From: JASLDZ01 sp964244065
GTDB taxonomy: Bacteria; Pseudomonadota; Alphaproteobacteria; Caulobacterales; Caulobacteraceae
DNA length: 64,000 bases
Assembly (NCBI GenBank): GCA_964244065.1
Contig: CAXTHH010000008.1
Span: 15,946-79,945, forward strand
Direction of reading: 5' to 3'
Shown: piece by piece, positions 1-8,210 of the stretch
Layout of the letters: the number at the start of each line of letters is the position of its first letter
Numbering within the stretch: position 1 is the first letter of the stretch
The notes under the pieces: generated by a model
What the model saw: only the letters and a program-made list of their open reading frames with translations
Databases searched by the model: none
What the model was told of the DNA's origin: nothing
Translations under genes and position numbers: made by a program

Positions 1-28
1 GGCTGGCCCGCGCCGGCGAGCCCCGCCA

Positions 29-44
29 CTCCCCGGCGGGGGAG
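29..44. repeat. Family-B hairpin upstream of lemA
   Basis: CTCCCC and GGGGAG are separated by a GGCG loop. The core resembles the hairpins at about 10930-10950, 11012-11035 and 25023-25053, so this is probably a partial copy of the same interspersed element. The rest of 1-184 holds no convincing gene. A second hairpin (149-154 pairing with 161-166) sits just before the lemA ribosome binding site. Confidence 0.4.
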
Positions 45-184
45 GCCTGCGGCTCCTCCGCGCCGTCGGCCGGGATCACCTGTCGCATGTTTAATCCCGG
101 GGCGCTTTGAACCGGCTCTGGATCACGCCTAAGCTTACGGGGTCAAGGCCGGGCGGGCGAGCCCGGTTCCAGGAGGTCCTCCCC

Positions 185-922
185 GTGATCCAGCTGAGCC
201 CGCGTTCGCGTCTCGGTGTCACCCTGGCCGCGGCCCTGGTGGCCGCGCCCGCCCTGTCCGGCTGCGGGGTGAACAGCATCCCGACGCAGGACGAGGCGGT
301 GAAGGCCGCCTGGGGCGACGTGCAGAGCCAGTACCAGCGCCGCGCCAACCTGATCCCCAACCTGGTGGCCACCGTGCAGGGCGCCGCCGCCAACGAGCGC
401 GCCATCCTGGTGGACGTGCAGAACGCCCGCAGCCGCGCCACCAGCATCAACGTGTCGGCCGCCGACGTGGCCGATCCGTCGAAGATCGCCCAGTACCAGG
501 CGGCGCAGGGCGAGCTGAGCCAGGCGCTGGGCCGCCTGATGGTGGTGCAGGAGCGCTATCCCGACCTGAAGACCAACAGCAACTTCATCGCCCTGCAGTC
601 GCAGCTGGAGGGGACGGAGAACCGCATCCAGGTCGCCGTCCGCGACTACAACGGCGCGGTCCAGCGCTACAACACCACGCTGCGCACCTTCCCGACCGTG
701 CTGTGGGCCAAGACCATGTACGCCGGCCAGAAGGAGGCCCAGCCCTTCGCCGCCACCGCCGCCGCCCAGACCGCGCCCACGGTGAACTTCAACATCCCGC
801 CCGCGGGCGGGGCGGCCCCGGCGGCTGCGCCCGCGCCGATGGGCGGCGCGCCCTCGGCCGCCTCGGCCATGCCGGGGTCGACCTCTCGCACGACCAACTC
901 TTCGACGACCACCACACATTAA
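185..922 (+). CDS. lemA: LemA family lipoprotein
   Basis: LemA-family proteins are membrane-anchored helical proteins of unclear function, commonly encoded next to TPM-domain proteins. The 245-residue product has a hydrophobic N-terminal segment ending in the lipobox LSGC at about residues 20-23, then the LemA signature region with the family-typical RRANLIPNLV. The C-terminal 45 residues are low-complexity Ala/Pro/Gly and Ser/Thr, probably disordered. The GTG start was chosen because AGGAGG at 171-176 lies 8 nt upstream; longer in-frame starts have no such site. Two TPM genes follow, the usual lemA-TPM partnership. Base composition drops sharply at its 3' end, where the foreign-looking tract begins. 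The family call is firm; the cellular role is unknown. Confidence 0.9.
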   Translation: MIQLSPRSRLGVTLAAALVAAPALSGCGVNSIPTQDEAVKAAWGDVQSQYQRRANLIPNLVATVQGAAANERAILVDVQNARSRATSINVSAADVADPSKIAQYQAAQGELSQALGRLMVVQERYPDLKTNSNFIALQSQLEGTENRIQVAVRDYNGAVQRYNTTLRTFPTVLWAKTMYAGQKEAQPFAATAAAQTAPTVNFNIPPAGGAAPAAAPAPMGGAPSAASAMPGSTSRTTNSSTTTTH

Positions 923-989
923 GCCATCTTGCGTGTTGTCCGTGGCCGGATAAGCTTCTCAAGCCGGATGAGCCGGTGAGGGAAAAGCC

Positions 990-1163
990 ATGCTTGAGCG
1001 TGGATCAGATAGCATCGAACAGGTCGAACCTGTCGAGCTTACAGAGATTGAGATTGCCTGTGTCGCTGGAGGGGATGGTGACGACGGTTCCGACAGCATT
1101 GCGCCTGGGATCAAGCCGGGCGGTGGAAGCTTCGGCGGAGGCGGTGCGAGCGGCAAGTGGTAA
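990..1163 (+). CDS. 57-residue double-glycine-leader peptide
   Basis: This short gene has a strong ribosome binding site, GAGGGA at 978-983, 6 nt before the ATG. Residues 17-28 read LTEIEIACVAGG and match the double-glycine leader consensus of peptidase-containing ABC transporter substrates: L at -12, T at -11, E at -8, I at -7, V at -4, GG at -2/-1. Cleavage would release a 29-residue core beginning DGDDGSDS, rich in Gly, Asp and Ser, with no Cys. The core ends SFGGGGASGKW, close to the ...GGGGASGSW end of the TPM protein encoded 26 nt downstream. Codon use (CTT, ACA, ATT, GGA) differs from the neighbours. No C39-peptidase transporter or modification enzyme is in the window. It may be a bacteriocin-like or RiPP precursor, a secreted structural peptide, or a fusion remnant. 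Confidence 0.6.
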   Translation: MLERGSDSIEQVEPVELTEIEIACVAGGDGDDGSDSIAPGIKPGGGSFGGGGASGKW

Positions 1164-1189
1164 TTTAGGTCTGAAGCAAACTGCGTCTG

Positions 1190-2029
1190 ATGTTTGACCG
1201 TCGGGCGGATGTTTGGCGCTGGAGAATCGTCTGGTTCTTCAGCGCCATCGTTTTTCCAGCCGCATGTATCGCAAGCCCGGCGTTCTGCAGTCCAAACTTT
1301 CCAATATTAAAAAGTCGGGTGGTAGACTCGGCGCATGTTCTCGACGCCGACACAGTAGCTGCGATATCTGCTCGCTCTGAAGCTTTACAAGCGGCAACAG
1401 GTCGCCAACTTGTGGTGGCGACGGTAACATCGTTAGAAGGCTTAGACATACAGGACTATGGTGTTCAGCTTCTGCGCGCTTGGAAGGTTGGTAGTAAGTT
1501 AGGCAATGATGGCGTTGTTTTCGTAATAGCTCCCCACGAGCGCAAGGTCGGCGTAGAGGTCGGCTACGGTCTGGAGGGCGTGCTCACCGACGCCCTGTCC
1601 TCTGTGATCCTGCAGCAGCGGGTGCTGCCCAAGTTCCGCGCGGGCGACCTGAACGGCGGCGTGCGGGACGGGGCGGACGCCCTGGCCGACCAGCTCGCCC
1701 TGCCCGACGAGGACGCCAAGGCGCGCAATGTCCAGGCCTCCACGGCGCAGGACGACGGGCGGCGCCATCGCCACGGCCGCTCGGGCGGGGTGGCGGGGAT
1801 CGTCTCCCTCCTGATCGTCTTCGCCGTACTGAGCTCCCTGTTCGGCGGGAGGCGGCGCGGCGGCTCGGGCGTCGGCGGCTGGCTGCCGTGGGTGATCCTG
1901 GGCGCCATGTCCGGCCGCGGCGGCCGCGACGACGACTGGGGCGGCGGCGGAGGCGGCGGAGGCGGCGGCGGCGGCTTCTCCGGCGGCGGGGGGTCGGGCG
2001 GTGGCGGCGGCGCTTCGGGGAGCTGGTGA
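1190..2029 (+). CDS. TPM-domain (YgcG-like) protein with Gly-rich tail
   Basis: This is a 279-residue TPM_phosphatase-family protein; relatives are periplasmic or membrane-anchored and often partner LemA. A hydrophobic stretch at residues 13-30 acts as signal or anchor. The TPM domain covers about 38-165, with VVDSAHVLD near its start and VGVEVGYGLEG in the middle. A transmembrane helix lies near 200-216. The tail is almost pure glycine and ends GGGGASGSW, the family-typical end. The gene is a composition mosaic: the 5' part up to about 1530-1560 is near 47-55 % G+C, whereas 1621-1680 is 78 %. The switch falls inside the conserved VGYGLEG motif, which suggests recombination within the gene. 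The ATG start lacks a strong ribosome binding site. The family is confident; the biochemical role is not known. Confidence 0.85.
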   Translation: MFDRRADVWRWRIVWFFSAIVFPAACIASPAFCSPNFPILKSRVVDSAHVLDADTVAAISARSEALQAATGRQLVVATVTSLEGLDIQDYGVQLLRAWKVGSKLGNDGVVFVIAPHERKVGVEVGYGLEGVLTDALSSVILQQRVLPKFRAGDLNGGVRDGADALADQLALPDEDAKARNVQASTAQDDGRRHRHGRSGGVAGIVSLLIVFAVLSSLFGGRRRGGSGVGGWLPWVILGAMSGRGGRDDDWGGGGGGGGGGGGFSGGGGSGGGGGASGSW

Positions 2030-2721
2030 TGGCGGCGCGACGCTTGAGCGAGGAGGACCGGCGAGCCATCGCCGAGGCGGTGGGCCGGGTGGAGGCCGCC
2101 ACCGACGGCGAGATAATCTGCATCCTCAGCCCGCGCTCCGACGACTACGCCGAGGCGCCCGTGGGCTGGGCGGCCGCGGCCGCCTTCCTCCTGCCGCTGC
2201 TGGCGGTTCTGGCCGGCTGGCGGCCGATGCTGCCGCTGCCCTGGCTCCACGCCTGGGAGGCGGGCGCCCCGGCGCTGCGCGTGCAGCTGGTGGAGGCGGT
2301 GGGCGCCTACGCGGCGGTGCAGGCGGTGCTGTTCGGCGTGCTCTATGCGCTCCTGCGGTCGGCGTCCTTGCGTCCCTGGCTGGTTCCGGGCGGACTGAAG
2401 CGCGCCAAGGTGCGGGCGGGGGCGGCCTCGCAGTACCTGGCCACCGGCCTCTCCGCCGCGGCGGACCGGACCGGCGTGCTGGTCTACGCCTCGCTGGAGG
2501 AACGCATGGTGGAGGTGATCGCCGACCGCCTGATCTCGGAAAAGGCCGGGCCGGGCGTGTGGGAGGAGGCGGTCGCGGCCGTGCGCGAGGGCATGCGCGG
2601 CGGCGTGCTCGGCGGCGGCTTCGTGCGGGCGGTGGAGATCGCGGGCGCCGTGCTGGCCGAGCATTTCCCGCCCACGCGGCCGCGCGCCAACGCCTTCTCC
2701 GACGAGGTGCGCGAGCTGTGA
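2029..2721 (+). CDS. TPM-domain membrane protein
   Basis: The 230-residue product starts at an ATG overlapping the previous stop by one base (TGATG), so the two TPM genes are probably translated together. The N-terminus LSEEDRRAIAEAVGRVEAAT followed by DGEI is typical of the second TPM-type protein found beside lemA. Two hydrophobic segments lie at about residues 46-63 and 88-106. The C-terminal half has the segment GVLVYASLEERMVEVIAD, matching the core of TPM domains. With lemA and the preceding gene it forms the familiar three-gene set, probably a membrane complex. Function unknown. Confidence 0.8.
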   Translation: MAARRLSEEDRRAIAEAVGRVEAATDGEIICILSPRSDDYAEAPVGWAAAAAFLLPLLAVLAGWRPMLPLPWLHAWEAGAPALRVQLVEAVGAYAAVQAVLFGVLYALLRSASLRPWLVPGGLKRAKVRAGAASQYLATGLSAAADRTGVLVYASLEERMVEVIADRLISEKAGPGVWEEAVAAVREGMRGGVLGGGFVRAVEIAGAVLAEHFPPTRPRANAFSDEVREL

Positions 2722-3995
2722 GGCGCCGCGAGCTCCTGGCCGGCCTCGGCCTCCTCGCCCTGCCGGCCGGCGCGCTCGCCGCTGCGCCGCCGGCGGTGAC
2801 GCTTCGTCCCGAGCGGCTATGGACGCCGGGCGGACCCGTGCGCACCGGGTGGGAGGTGCGGGTGGAGGGCGGCCGCATCGTCGCCGCCGGTCCGGCCGGC
2901 TCGGCTTTAGGCGAGCAGATCGCGCTGCCGGGCGCCACCCTGGTCCCCGGGCTGATGGACCTGCACAGCCACCTGTTCCTGCACCCGTACGATGAGACGC
3001 CCTGGGACGATCAGGTGATCAGGGAGCCGCTGAGCCTGCGCACCGCGCGGGCGGTGGCGCACGCGGCCGCGCACCTGCAGTCGGGCTTCACCTCCCTGCG
3101 CGACCTCGGGACGGAGGGGGCGGGCGAGGCCGACTACGGGCTGAAGCGCGCCCTCGATCAGGGGATCGTGCCCGGGCCGCGCCTGTGGATCGCCGGCCGC
3201 GCCATCGTGGCCCGGGGCGCCTACGGGCCGCGCCGGCGCGACTACTCCGGCGCGCCCGACCTGCCGCAGGGCGCGCAGGAGGCCTCGGGCGTCGAGGAGT
3301 GCGTCCGCGCCGTGCGCGAGCAGGCGGCGGGCGGGGCGGACTGGATCAAGGTCTACGCCGACTACCGCACCGGCCCCGGCGGCGAGGCCATGCCCACCTT
3401 CAGCCAGGCCGAACTGTCGGCCATGACGGCGGCCGCCCGCGACCTCGGCCGGCCCGTGGCCGTCCACGCCGCCACCGACGAGGGCATGCGCCGCGCGACC
3501 CTGGCCGGCGTGCGCACGATCGAGCACGGCTACGGCGGCTCGGAGGCCACCTTCGCGCTGATGAAGGCGCGGGGCGTCGCCTACATGCCCACCCTCGCCG
3601 CGGTGCAGTCCACCAGCCGCTACGCGGGCGCCTGGGCGCCGGGGCGGCCGCCGACGCGCGGCATGGCCGAGGCGACCGCCGCCTTCCGCACCGCGCTCAG
3701 GCTCGGCGTGGAGATCGGCTGCGGGTCGGACGTCGGCGTCTTCACGCACGGCCAGAGCCGGCTGGAGCTGGAGCTGATGGCCGCCGCCGGCATGACGCCC
3801 GTGCAGGCGCTCACCGCCGCGACGGCCACCAACGCCCGCGTGCTCGGCCGGGCGGAGGACCTGGGCCGCATCGCCCCGGGCGCGCTGGCCGACCTCGCCG
3901 CCTTCGCGGGCGATCCCACCACCGACCTGGGGGCGCTCGCCCGGCCCGTGTTCGTGATGAAGGGCGGGCAGGTCTTCCGGCGCGATCGGTCCTGA
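2718..3995 (+). CDS. Amidohydrolase (imidazolonepropionase/prolidase-like)
   Basis: This is a metal-dependent hydrolase of the amidohydrolase superfamily, 425 residues from a GTG that overlaps the upstream stop (GTGA). The N-terminus VRRRELLAGLGLLALPAGALA looks like a signal peptide, possibly Tat-type because of the clustered arginines, so the enzyme is probably exported. The metal ligands are visible: HSH in DLHSHLF, the Lys of WIKVYADY (probably carboxylated), His in AVHAATDEG, His in IEHGYGG, and Asp in GSDVGVF. Relatives include secreted Xaa-Pro dipeptidases acting on N-terminally blocked dipeptides. Substrate cannot be assigned from sequence. It appears to be the last gene of the lemA-TPM group. 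Confidence 0.85.
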   Translation: MRRRELLAGLGLLALPAGALAAAPPAVTLRPERLWTPGGPVRTGWEVRVEGGRIVAAGPAGSALGEQIALPGATLVPGLMDLHSHLFLHPYDETPWDDQVIREPLSLRTARAVAHAAAHLQSGFTSLRDLGTEGAGEADYGLKRALDQGIVPGPRLWIAGRAIVARGAYGPRRRDYSGAPDLPQGAQEASGVEECVRAVREQAAGGADWIKVYADYRTGPGGEAMPTFSQAELSAMTAAARDLGRPVAVHAATDEGMRRATLAGVRTIEHGYGGSEATFALMKARGVAYMPTLAAVQSTSRYAGAWAPGRPPTRGMAEATAAFRTALRLGVEIGCGSDVGVFTHGQSRLELELMAAAGMTPVQALTAATATNARVLGRAEDLGRIAPGALADLAAFAGDPTTDLGALARPVFVMKGGQVFRRDRS

Positions 3996-4043
3996 CGAGG
4001 GCTGACGCCCGGCGCGCCGGCGCCCTAGACTGGGCGGAACGAG

Positions 4044-4055
4044 CCCCCCCCCCCC
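4044..4055 (+). repeat. Run of 12 cytosines before an aldehyde dehydrogenase gene
   Basis: Twelve consecutive C residues lie directly before the GGAGA ribosome binding site (4056-4060) of the next gene. Mononucleotide runs of this length are prone to slippage, so length change here would alter spacing in the leader or promoter. It could also be an assembly or sequencing artefact. Confidence 0.9.
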
Positions 4056-4066
4056 GGAGACCGTCC

Positions 4067-5497
4067 ATGCCGCGCAGCTACACCCAGTTCTACATCGACG
4101 GCGCCTGGGTCGATCCGGCGGAGGGGCTGCACACGCTGGACGTGATCAACCCCGCCACCGAGCAGAGCGCGGGCGTGATCGCCATGGGCTCCGCCGCCGA
4201 CGTGGACCGGGCGGTGGCGGCCGCCAAGGCGGCCTTCGTCCCCTGGTCGACCACCTCGCGCGAGGAGCGGCTGGAGGTGATGGGCCGGATCGTCGAAGAG
4301 TATCAGAGGCGCTACGGCGAGATGGCCGACGCCATCACCGAGGAGATGGGCGCCCCCGCCGCCCTCTCGCAGCGCGCGCAGGCCGCCATGGGCGTGGCCC
4401 ACTTCCAGACCGCCATCGAGATCCTGAAGGGCTACAGCTTCGAGGAGGCGCGGGGGAAGACGGTGATCGCCAAGGAGCCGATCGGCGTCTGCGGCTTCAT
4501 CACGCCCTGGAACTGGCCGGTGAACCAGATCGCCTGCAAGGTGGCCCCCGCCATGGCGGTGGGCTGCACCATGGTGCTGAAGCCGTCGGAGGTGGCGCCG
4601 TTCAGCGGGATCATCTTCGCGGAAGTCCTGCACGCCGCCGGCGTGCCCGCGGGCGTGTTCAACCTCGTCAACGGCGACGGTCCCACGGTCGGGGCGGCGA
4701 TCTCCAGCCATCCGGACGTCGACATGGTCAGCTTCACGGGCTCCACCCGCGCCGGCGTGGCCGTGGCCAAGGCGGCCGCCGACACCGTCAAGCGGGTGCA
4801 CCAGGAGCTGGGCGGCAAGAGCCCCAACATCGTGCTGGAGAGCGCTGACCTGCAGAAGGCGGTCACCGGCGGGGTGCGCTCGGTGATGACCAACTCGGGG
4901 CAGAGCTGCAACGCGCCCACGCGCATGCTCGTGCCCGCCGCCAAGATGCGCGAGGCGGCCGAGATCGCCAAGGCCGCCGCCGAGGCCACCACCGTGGGGC
5001 CGCCCACGGGCAACGCCCAGATGGGCCCGGTCGTGTCCGAGGTGCAGTGGACCAAGATCCAGGGCCTGATCCAGAAGGGCATCGACGAGGGCGCGACCCT
5101 GGTCACCGGCGGCACGGGCCGGCCGGAGGGGCTGGAGACCGGCTACTACGTGAAGCCGACGATCTTCGCCGACGTGACCAACGAGATGACCATCGCCAAG
5201 GAGGAGATCTTCGGGCCGGTGCTGTCGATCCTGCCCTACGAGACGGTGGACGAGGCGGTGGAGGTCGGCAACGACACGCCCTACGGCCTCGCCGCCTATG
5301 TGCAGGGCGAGGACAGGGACGAGGTGCGCCGCGTCTCCGCCCGCCTGCGCGCCGGGCAGGTGATCATCAACGGAGCCGGGCCGGACCTGATGGCGCCGTT
5401 CGGCGGCTACAAGCAGTCCGGCAACGGCCGCGAGTGGGGCGACCACGCCTTCGCCGAGTTCCTGGAGACCAAGGCGATGATCGGCGCGGGCGCCTAG
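4067..5497 (+). CDS. NAD(P)-dependent aldehyde dehydrogenase
   Basis: A 476-residue cytoplasmic enzyme of the aldehyde dehydrogenase superfamily, oxidising an aldehyde to its acid with NAD(P)+. Family signatures are present: TPWNWP and KPSE in the cofactor domain, FTGSTRAG, the general-base Glu in QELGGKSPN, the catalytic Cys281 in NSGQSCNAP, and EEIFGPVL near the C-terminus. It resembles the broad group annotated as betaine- or 3-succinoylsemialdehyde-pyridine-type dehydrogenases; the substrate is not evident. The ATG follows GGAGA by 6 nt, itself preceded by a C12 run. It is transcribed toward the TonB receptor gene, with a hairpin between them. Confidence 0.92.
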   Translation: MPRSYTQFYIDGAWVDPAEGLHTLDVINPATEQSAGVIAMGSAADVDRAVAAAKAAFVPWSTTSREERLEVMGRIVEEYQRRYGEMADAITEEMGAPAALSQRAQAAMGVAHFQTAIEILKGYSFEEARGKTVIAKEPIGVCGFITPWNWPVNQIACKVAPAMAVGCTMVLKPSEVAPFSGIIFAEVLHAAGVPAGVFNLVNGDGPTVGAAISSHPDVDMVSFTGSTRAGVAVAKAAADTVKRVHQELGGKSPNIVLESADLQKAVTGGVRSVMTNSGQSCNAPTRMLVPAAKMREAAEIAKAAAEATTVGPPTGNAQMGPVVSEVQWTKIQGLIQKGIDEGATLVTGGTGRPEGLETGYYVKPTIFADVTNEMTIAKEEIFGPVLSILPYETVDEAVEVGNDTPYGLAAYVQGEDRDEVRRVSARLRAGQVIINGAGPDLMAPFGGYKQSGNGREWGDHAFAEFLETKAMIGAGA

Positions 5498-5505
5498 CAG
5501 AACTC

Positions 5506-5536
5506 CGTCGCCCTCGGGTCAAGCCCGAGGACGACG
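5506..5536. terminator. Hairpin between convergent genes
   Basis: CGTCG-C-CCTCGGG, loop TCAAG, CCCGAGG-A-CGACG: a stem with one mismatch, lying between the convergent aldehyde dehydrogenase and TonB receptor genes. It could terminate transcription from both sides. There is no T-run. The sequence also resembles short palindromic intergenic repeats common in alphaproteobacteria, so it may be one of those doing terminator duty. Confidence 0.5.
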
Positions 5537-5576
5537 GGAATGGGGAGCGGGTGGCGCCCGGTCCCCGCCGATCGCC

Positions 5577-8090
5577 TCAGTACTTCACCCGCAGCGTCGC
5601 GCCCCAGGTGCGGGGCTGGCCGAGGAAGCTGTCGTAGGTGCGGATGTTGGCGGCGTCCGTCTCCGTGCCCTGCAGCGGGCCGTTGAACACCACTTGGTTG
5701 TAGAACTGGTTGAACAGGTTCTGCGCCCAGAGCTCGACCATCCAGCGCTCGTTCTTCGGCCCGATCCCGACGCGCGCATTGACCAGGGCGTAGTCGACCT
5801 GACCCTTCTGTGGCGAGAGGTCGGAGCCGGTGTTGTAGTCCGACTGGTACTTCAGCTGCAGGCTGGCGCGGCCGATCAGGCGGTCGGTGATCGACCGCTC
5901 GTAGCTCGCGCCATAGCTCGCCGACCACAGGGGCGCGAAGGAGACGCGGCTGCCCGGCAGGCGGTTCAGCGCGCCGCCCAGCGCCGTGCCCGCGCCGCAG
6001 ACTCCCCCGGTCTGGCCGGGGCGGCAGAAGTCCGGGTCGCCGTTGGGGCCGCGATTGGAGTACTGCGTCTCGGCGTAGGTCACGCCCCCGTTCATCGTCA
6101 GCCCGTCGATCGGCGTGGCGTAGGTGAAGTCCGCGTCCAGGCCGCGCGAGATCACCCGCGGCATCGACTTCACGACGAAGGTGGTGCCCAGGAAGATGTT
6201 CAGCTGGAACTGGTTGAACTCCTGGTAGAAGGCGGTCGCGTTCAGCTGCAGGCGGCGGTTGAAGAACTGTGTCTTGACCCCCGCTTCATAGGAGTTGGCG
6301 CGCTCGGGCGAGAAGTGCGTGTTGGTGTTGGGCACGAAGGTCGGCCCGGTGGCGGTCACCACCGTCGATTGCGAACGGTCGAGATTGTAGCCGCCCGCCT
6401 TGTAGCCGCGGGCGTAGGACAGGTAGCCCATCAGGTCGCGGGTCAGCCGGTAGCTGGTCTTCACCGTGCCGGAGAACTGGTCCTCCGTCTTGGTCTGGCC
6501 GACGCCGGACAGGGCGTCGTACGCCTGGTTCTCCCAAGGCAGGCAGAGCGCGCCGGTGACGGTCGACGCCGTCGCCACCCCCGCCGCCGCGGCCAGGCCG
6601 CCGAAGGCCGCCTGAGCCTGCCGGCAGGAGCCGCCGGTCGTGTTGTAGAAGGAGCGGACGTCCTTGTCGTCGTGGGTGAAGCGCAGGCCCAGCGTCACGT
6701 CCCACTGGCGGGTGATGTCGATCGTATTGTTGGTGAACACCGCCACCGTCTCGTCGGTCTGCCGGTACTGGTCGTTGATGCCGAAACCCGCGGCGAAGTT
6801 GGCGGGCGTGACGCCGATCAGCGACGGGGCCCCGCCCAGCACGCGGCCGGCGAAGTAGCTGAAGTAGTCCTGGCCGTAGAGGAAGCTGTCGTTCCGCGTC
6901 AGTTCCTCGTTGGCGTAGAAGACGCCGGCCAGGTAGTTCACGCGGCCGCGCTGCCCGGCGAGGCGCACCTCCTGGCTGACGGTCTCGAAGCGCACGCCGT
7001 TGCGGCCGTCGTCGGGGCGATAGAGCACGTCCGCGGCGGTGAAGTCGCTGTCCTGGCCGACGCGCGCCTCCCAGTCGCGGTAGGCGGTGACGGAGGTCAC
7101 GACGCCCAGCGGCGTGGTCCAGTTCGCCTCCAGCGAGACGCCCTTGTCCTCGATGGCCTGGGTGGTGTTGCGGTTGGCGTAGCTGGTGCGCGCCTGCGGG
7201 TTGGCCGGGTTGGCGACGGAGAAGGGCCGCGTGGCGTTGATCAGGTTGGCCCGGCTGTTGGCGGCGGAGCCGGTGAAGCGCTGCACGCCGATGCAGCACA
7301 TCTCGTCGCGCTTCGAGTAGTCGCCGATCAGGCGGAAGTCGAGCGTCTCGGACGGGGTGAACAGCAGCTGGCCGCGGATCGTGTAGTAGTCCTGGTCCTG
7401 GTCATCGCGCTGGGTGCGCGGGCCGGCGTTGACGTTCACGTCGTAGAAGCCGTCGCGCTCGCGGGCGGCGAAGAACAGGCGGCCGGCCAGCTTGTCGGCG
7501 ATGATCGGGCCGGTGACCGAGGCGGAGCCGCCGCGCTGGCCGTAGTTGCCGAACGTCAGCTCGCCCGAGGCGCCGAAGTCGAACCGCGGCTTGGCGCTGA
7601 TCACGTTGATCACGCCCGCGGAGGTGGATTTGCCGAACAGGGTGCCCTGCGGCCCCTTCAGCACCTCGATCCGCTCGAGGTCGCCCAGGTCGCCGAAGCT
7701 CACGCCGTTGCGGGGGCGGTAGACGCCGTCGATCACGACGCCGACCGAGCTCTCCAGCCCGGGGTTGTCGCCCACGGTGCCGACGCCGCGGATGCGCGCG
7801 GTGGTGACCGTCTCGTTCGTGGTGGAGGTGACCACCAGGCCCGGCGTCAGGATCGTCAGGTCCTTGATGTCGCGGACGCCGGCGTCCTGGATCTGTTGGG
7901 CGCTGACGGCCTGCACCACGATCGGGACCTGGCTCAGCGCCTGGGCGCGCTTCTGCGCGGTGACCACCACCTCCTGGACGGTGGTCCCCTCCTGGTTGGG
8001 CGTGTTGGTGGCGCTCTGCGCGGCGGCGGCGGATGCGCCGGCGAGCGCGAACAGCGACGCGCTCGCCGCGAGGACGTTCTGGAAACTCAT
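5577..8090 (-). CDS. TonB-dependent outer-membrane receptor
   Basis: The 837-residue product has an N-terminal signal peptide (about residues 1-24, ending ASAAAAQS). A TonB box-like EVVVTAQKR follows at about 40-48, then a plug domain with IRGVGTVGDNPG and GPQGTLFGKSTSAG, and finally a 22-strand-type barrel ending WGATLRVKY, with the terminal aromatic residue recognised by the Bam machinery. It belongs to the large iron-complex/carbohydrate receptor group abundant in Caulobacterales. No transporter, sensor or sigma/anti-sigma pair is adjacent, so the ligand is unknown. The 120 nt upstream (8091-8210) holds the promoter region; no clear operator was seen. Confidence 0.95.
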   Translation of the reverse strand: MSFQNVLAASASLFALAGASAAAAQSATNTPNQEGTTVQEVVVTAQKRAQALSQVPIVVQAVSAQQIQDAGVRDIKDLTILTPGLVVTSTTNETVTTARIRGVGTVGDNPGLESSVGVVIDGVYRPRNGVSFGDLGDLERIEVLKGPQGTLFGKSTSAGVINVISAKPRFDFGASGELTFGNYGQRGGSASVTGPIIADKLAGRLFFAARERDGFYDVNVNAGPRTQRDDQDQDYYTIRGQLLFTPSETLDFRLIGDYSKRDEMCCIGVQRFTGSAANSRANLINATRPFSVANPANPQARTSYANRNTTQAIEDKGVSLEANWTTPLGVVTSVTAYRDWEARVGQDSDFTAADVLYRPDDGRNGVRFETVSQEVRLAGQRGRVNYLAGVFYANEELTRNDSFLYGQDYFSYFAGRVLGGAPSLIGVTPANFAAGFGINDQYRQTDETVAVFTNNTIDITRQWDVTLGLRFTHDDKDVRSFYNTTGGSCRQAQAAFGGLAAAAGVATASTVTGALCLPWENQAYDALSGVGQTKTEDQFSGTVKTSYRLTRDLMGYLSYARGYKAGGYNLDRSQSTVVTATGPTFVPNTNTHFSPERANSYEAGVKTQFFNRRLQLNATAFYQEFNQFQLNIFLGTTFVVKSMPRVISRGLDADFTYATPIDGLTMNGGVTYAETQYSNRGPNGDPDFCRPGQTGGVCGAGTALGGALNRLPGSRVSFAPLWSASYGASYERSITDRLIGRASLQLKYQSDYNTGSDLSPQKGQVDYALVNARVGIGPKNERWMVELWAQNLFNQFYNQVVFNGPLQGTETDAANIRTYDSFLGQPRTWGATLRVKY

Positions 8091-8210
8091 CGCGTTCTCC
8101 CACGGCGCGGTTGGCGCGCTCGTCGTTCTGATCGGCTTCCGCTGGGGAAGCTCCGCCCGCGTGATGAACCTGCGGTGGGCGGCGGTCGAGGGCGCCCGGA
8201 ACGCCCTGTG

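Noticed and set aside
143..919. Long minus-strand open frame opposite lemA
   Set aside because: Composition is the Arg/Gly/His-rich pattern of antisense frames in GC-rich DNA; the plus-strand lemA has a family match, lipobox and strong ribosome binding site.
1900..2029. Gly-codon repeat at the TPM 3' end as a possible microsatellite locus
   Set aside because: It encodes the Gly-rich tail typical of the protein family; codons are mixed GGC/GGG/GGA and not a perfect tandem repeat.
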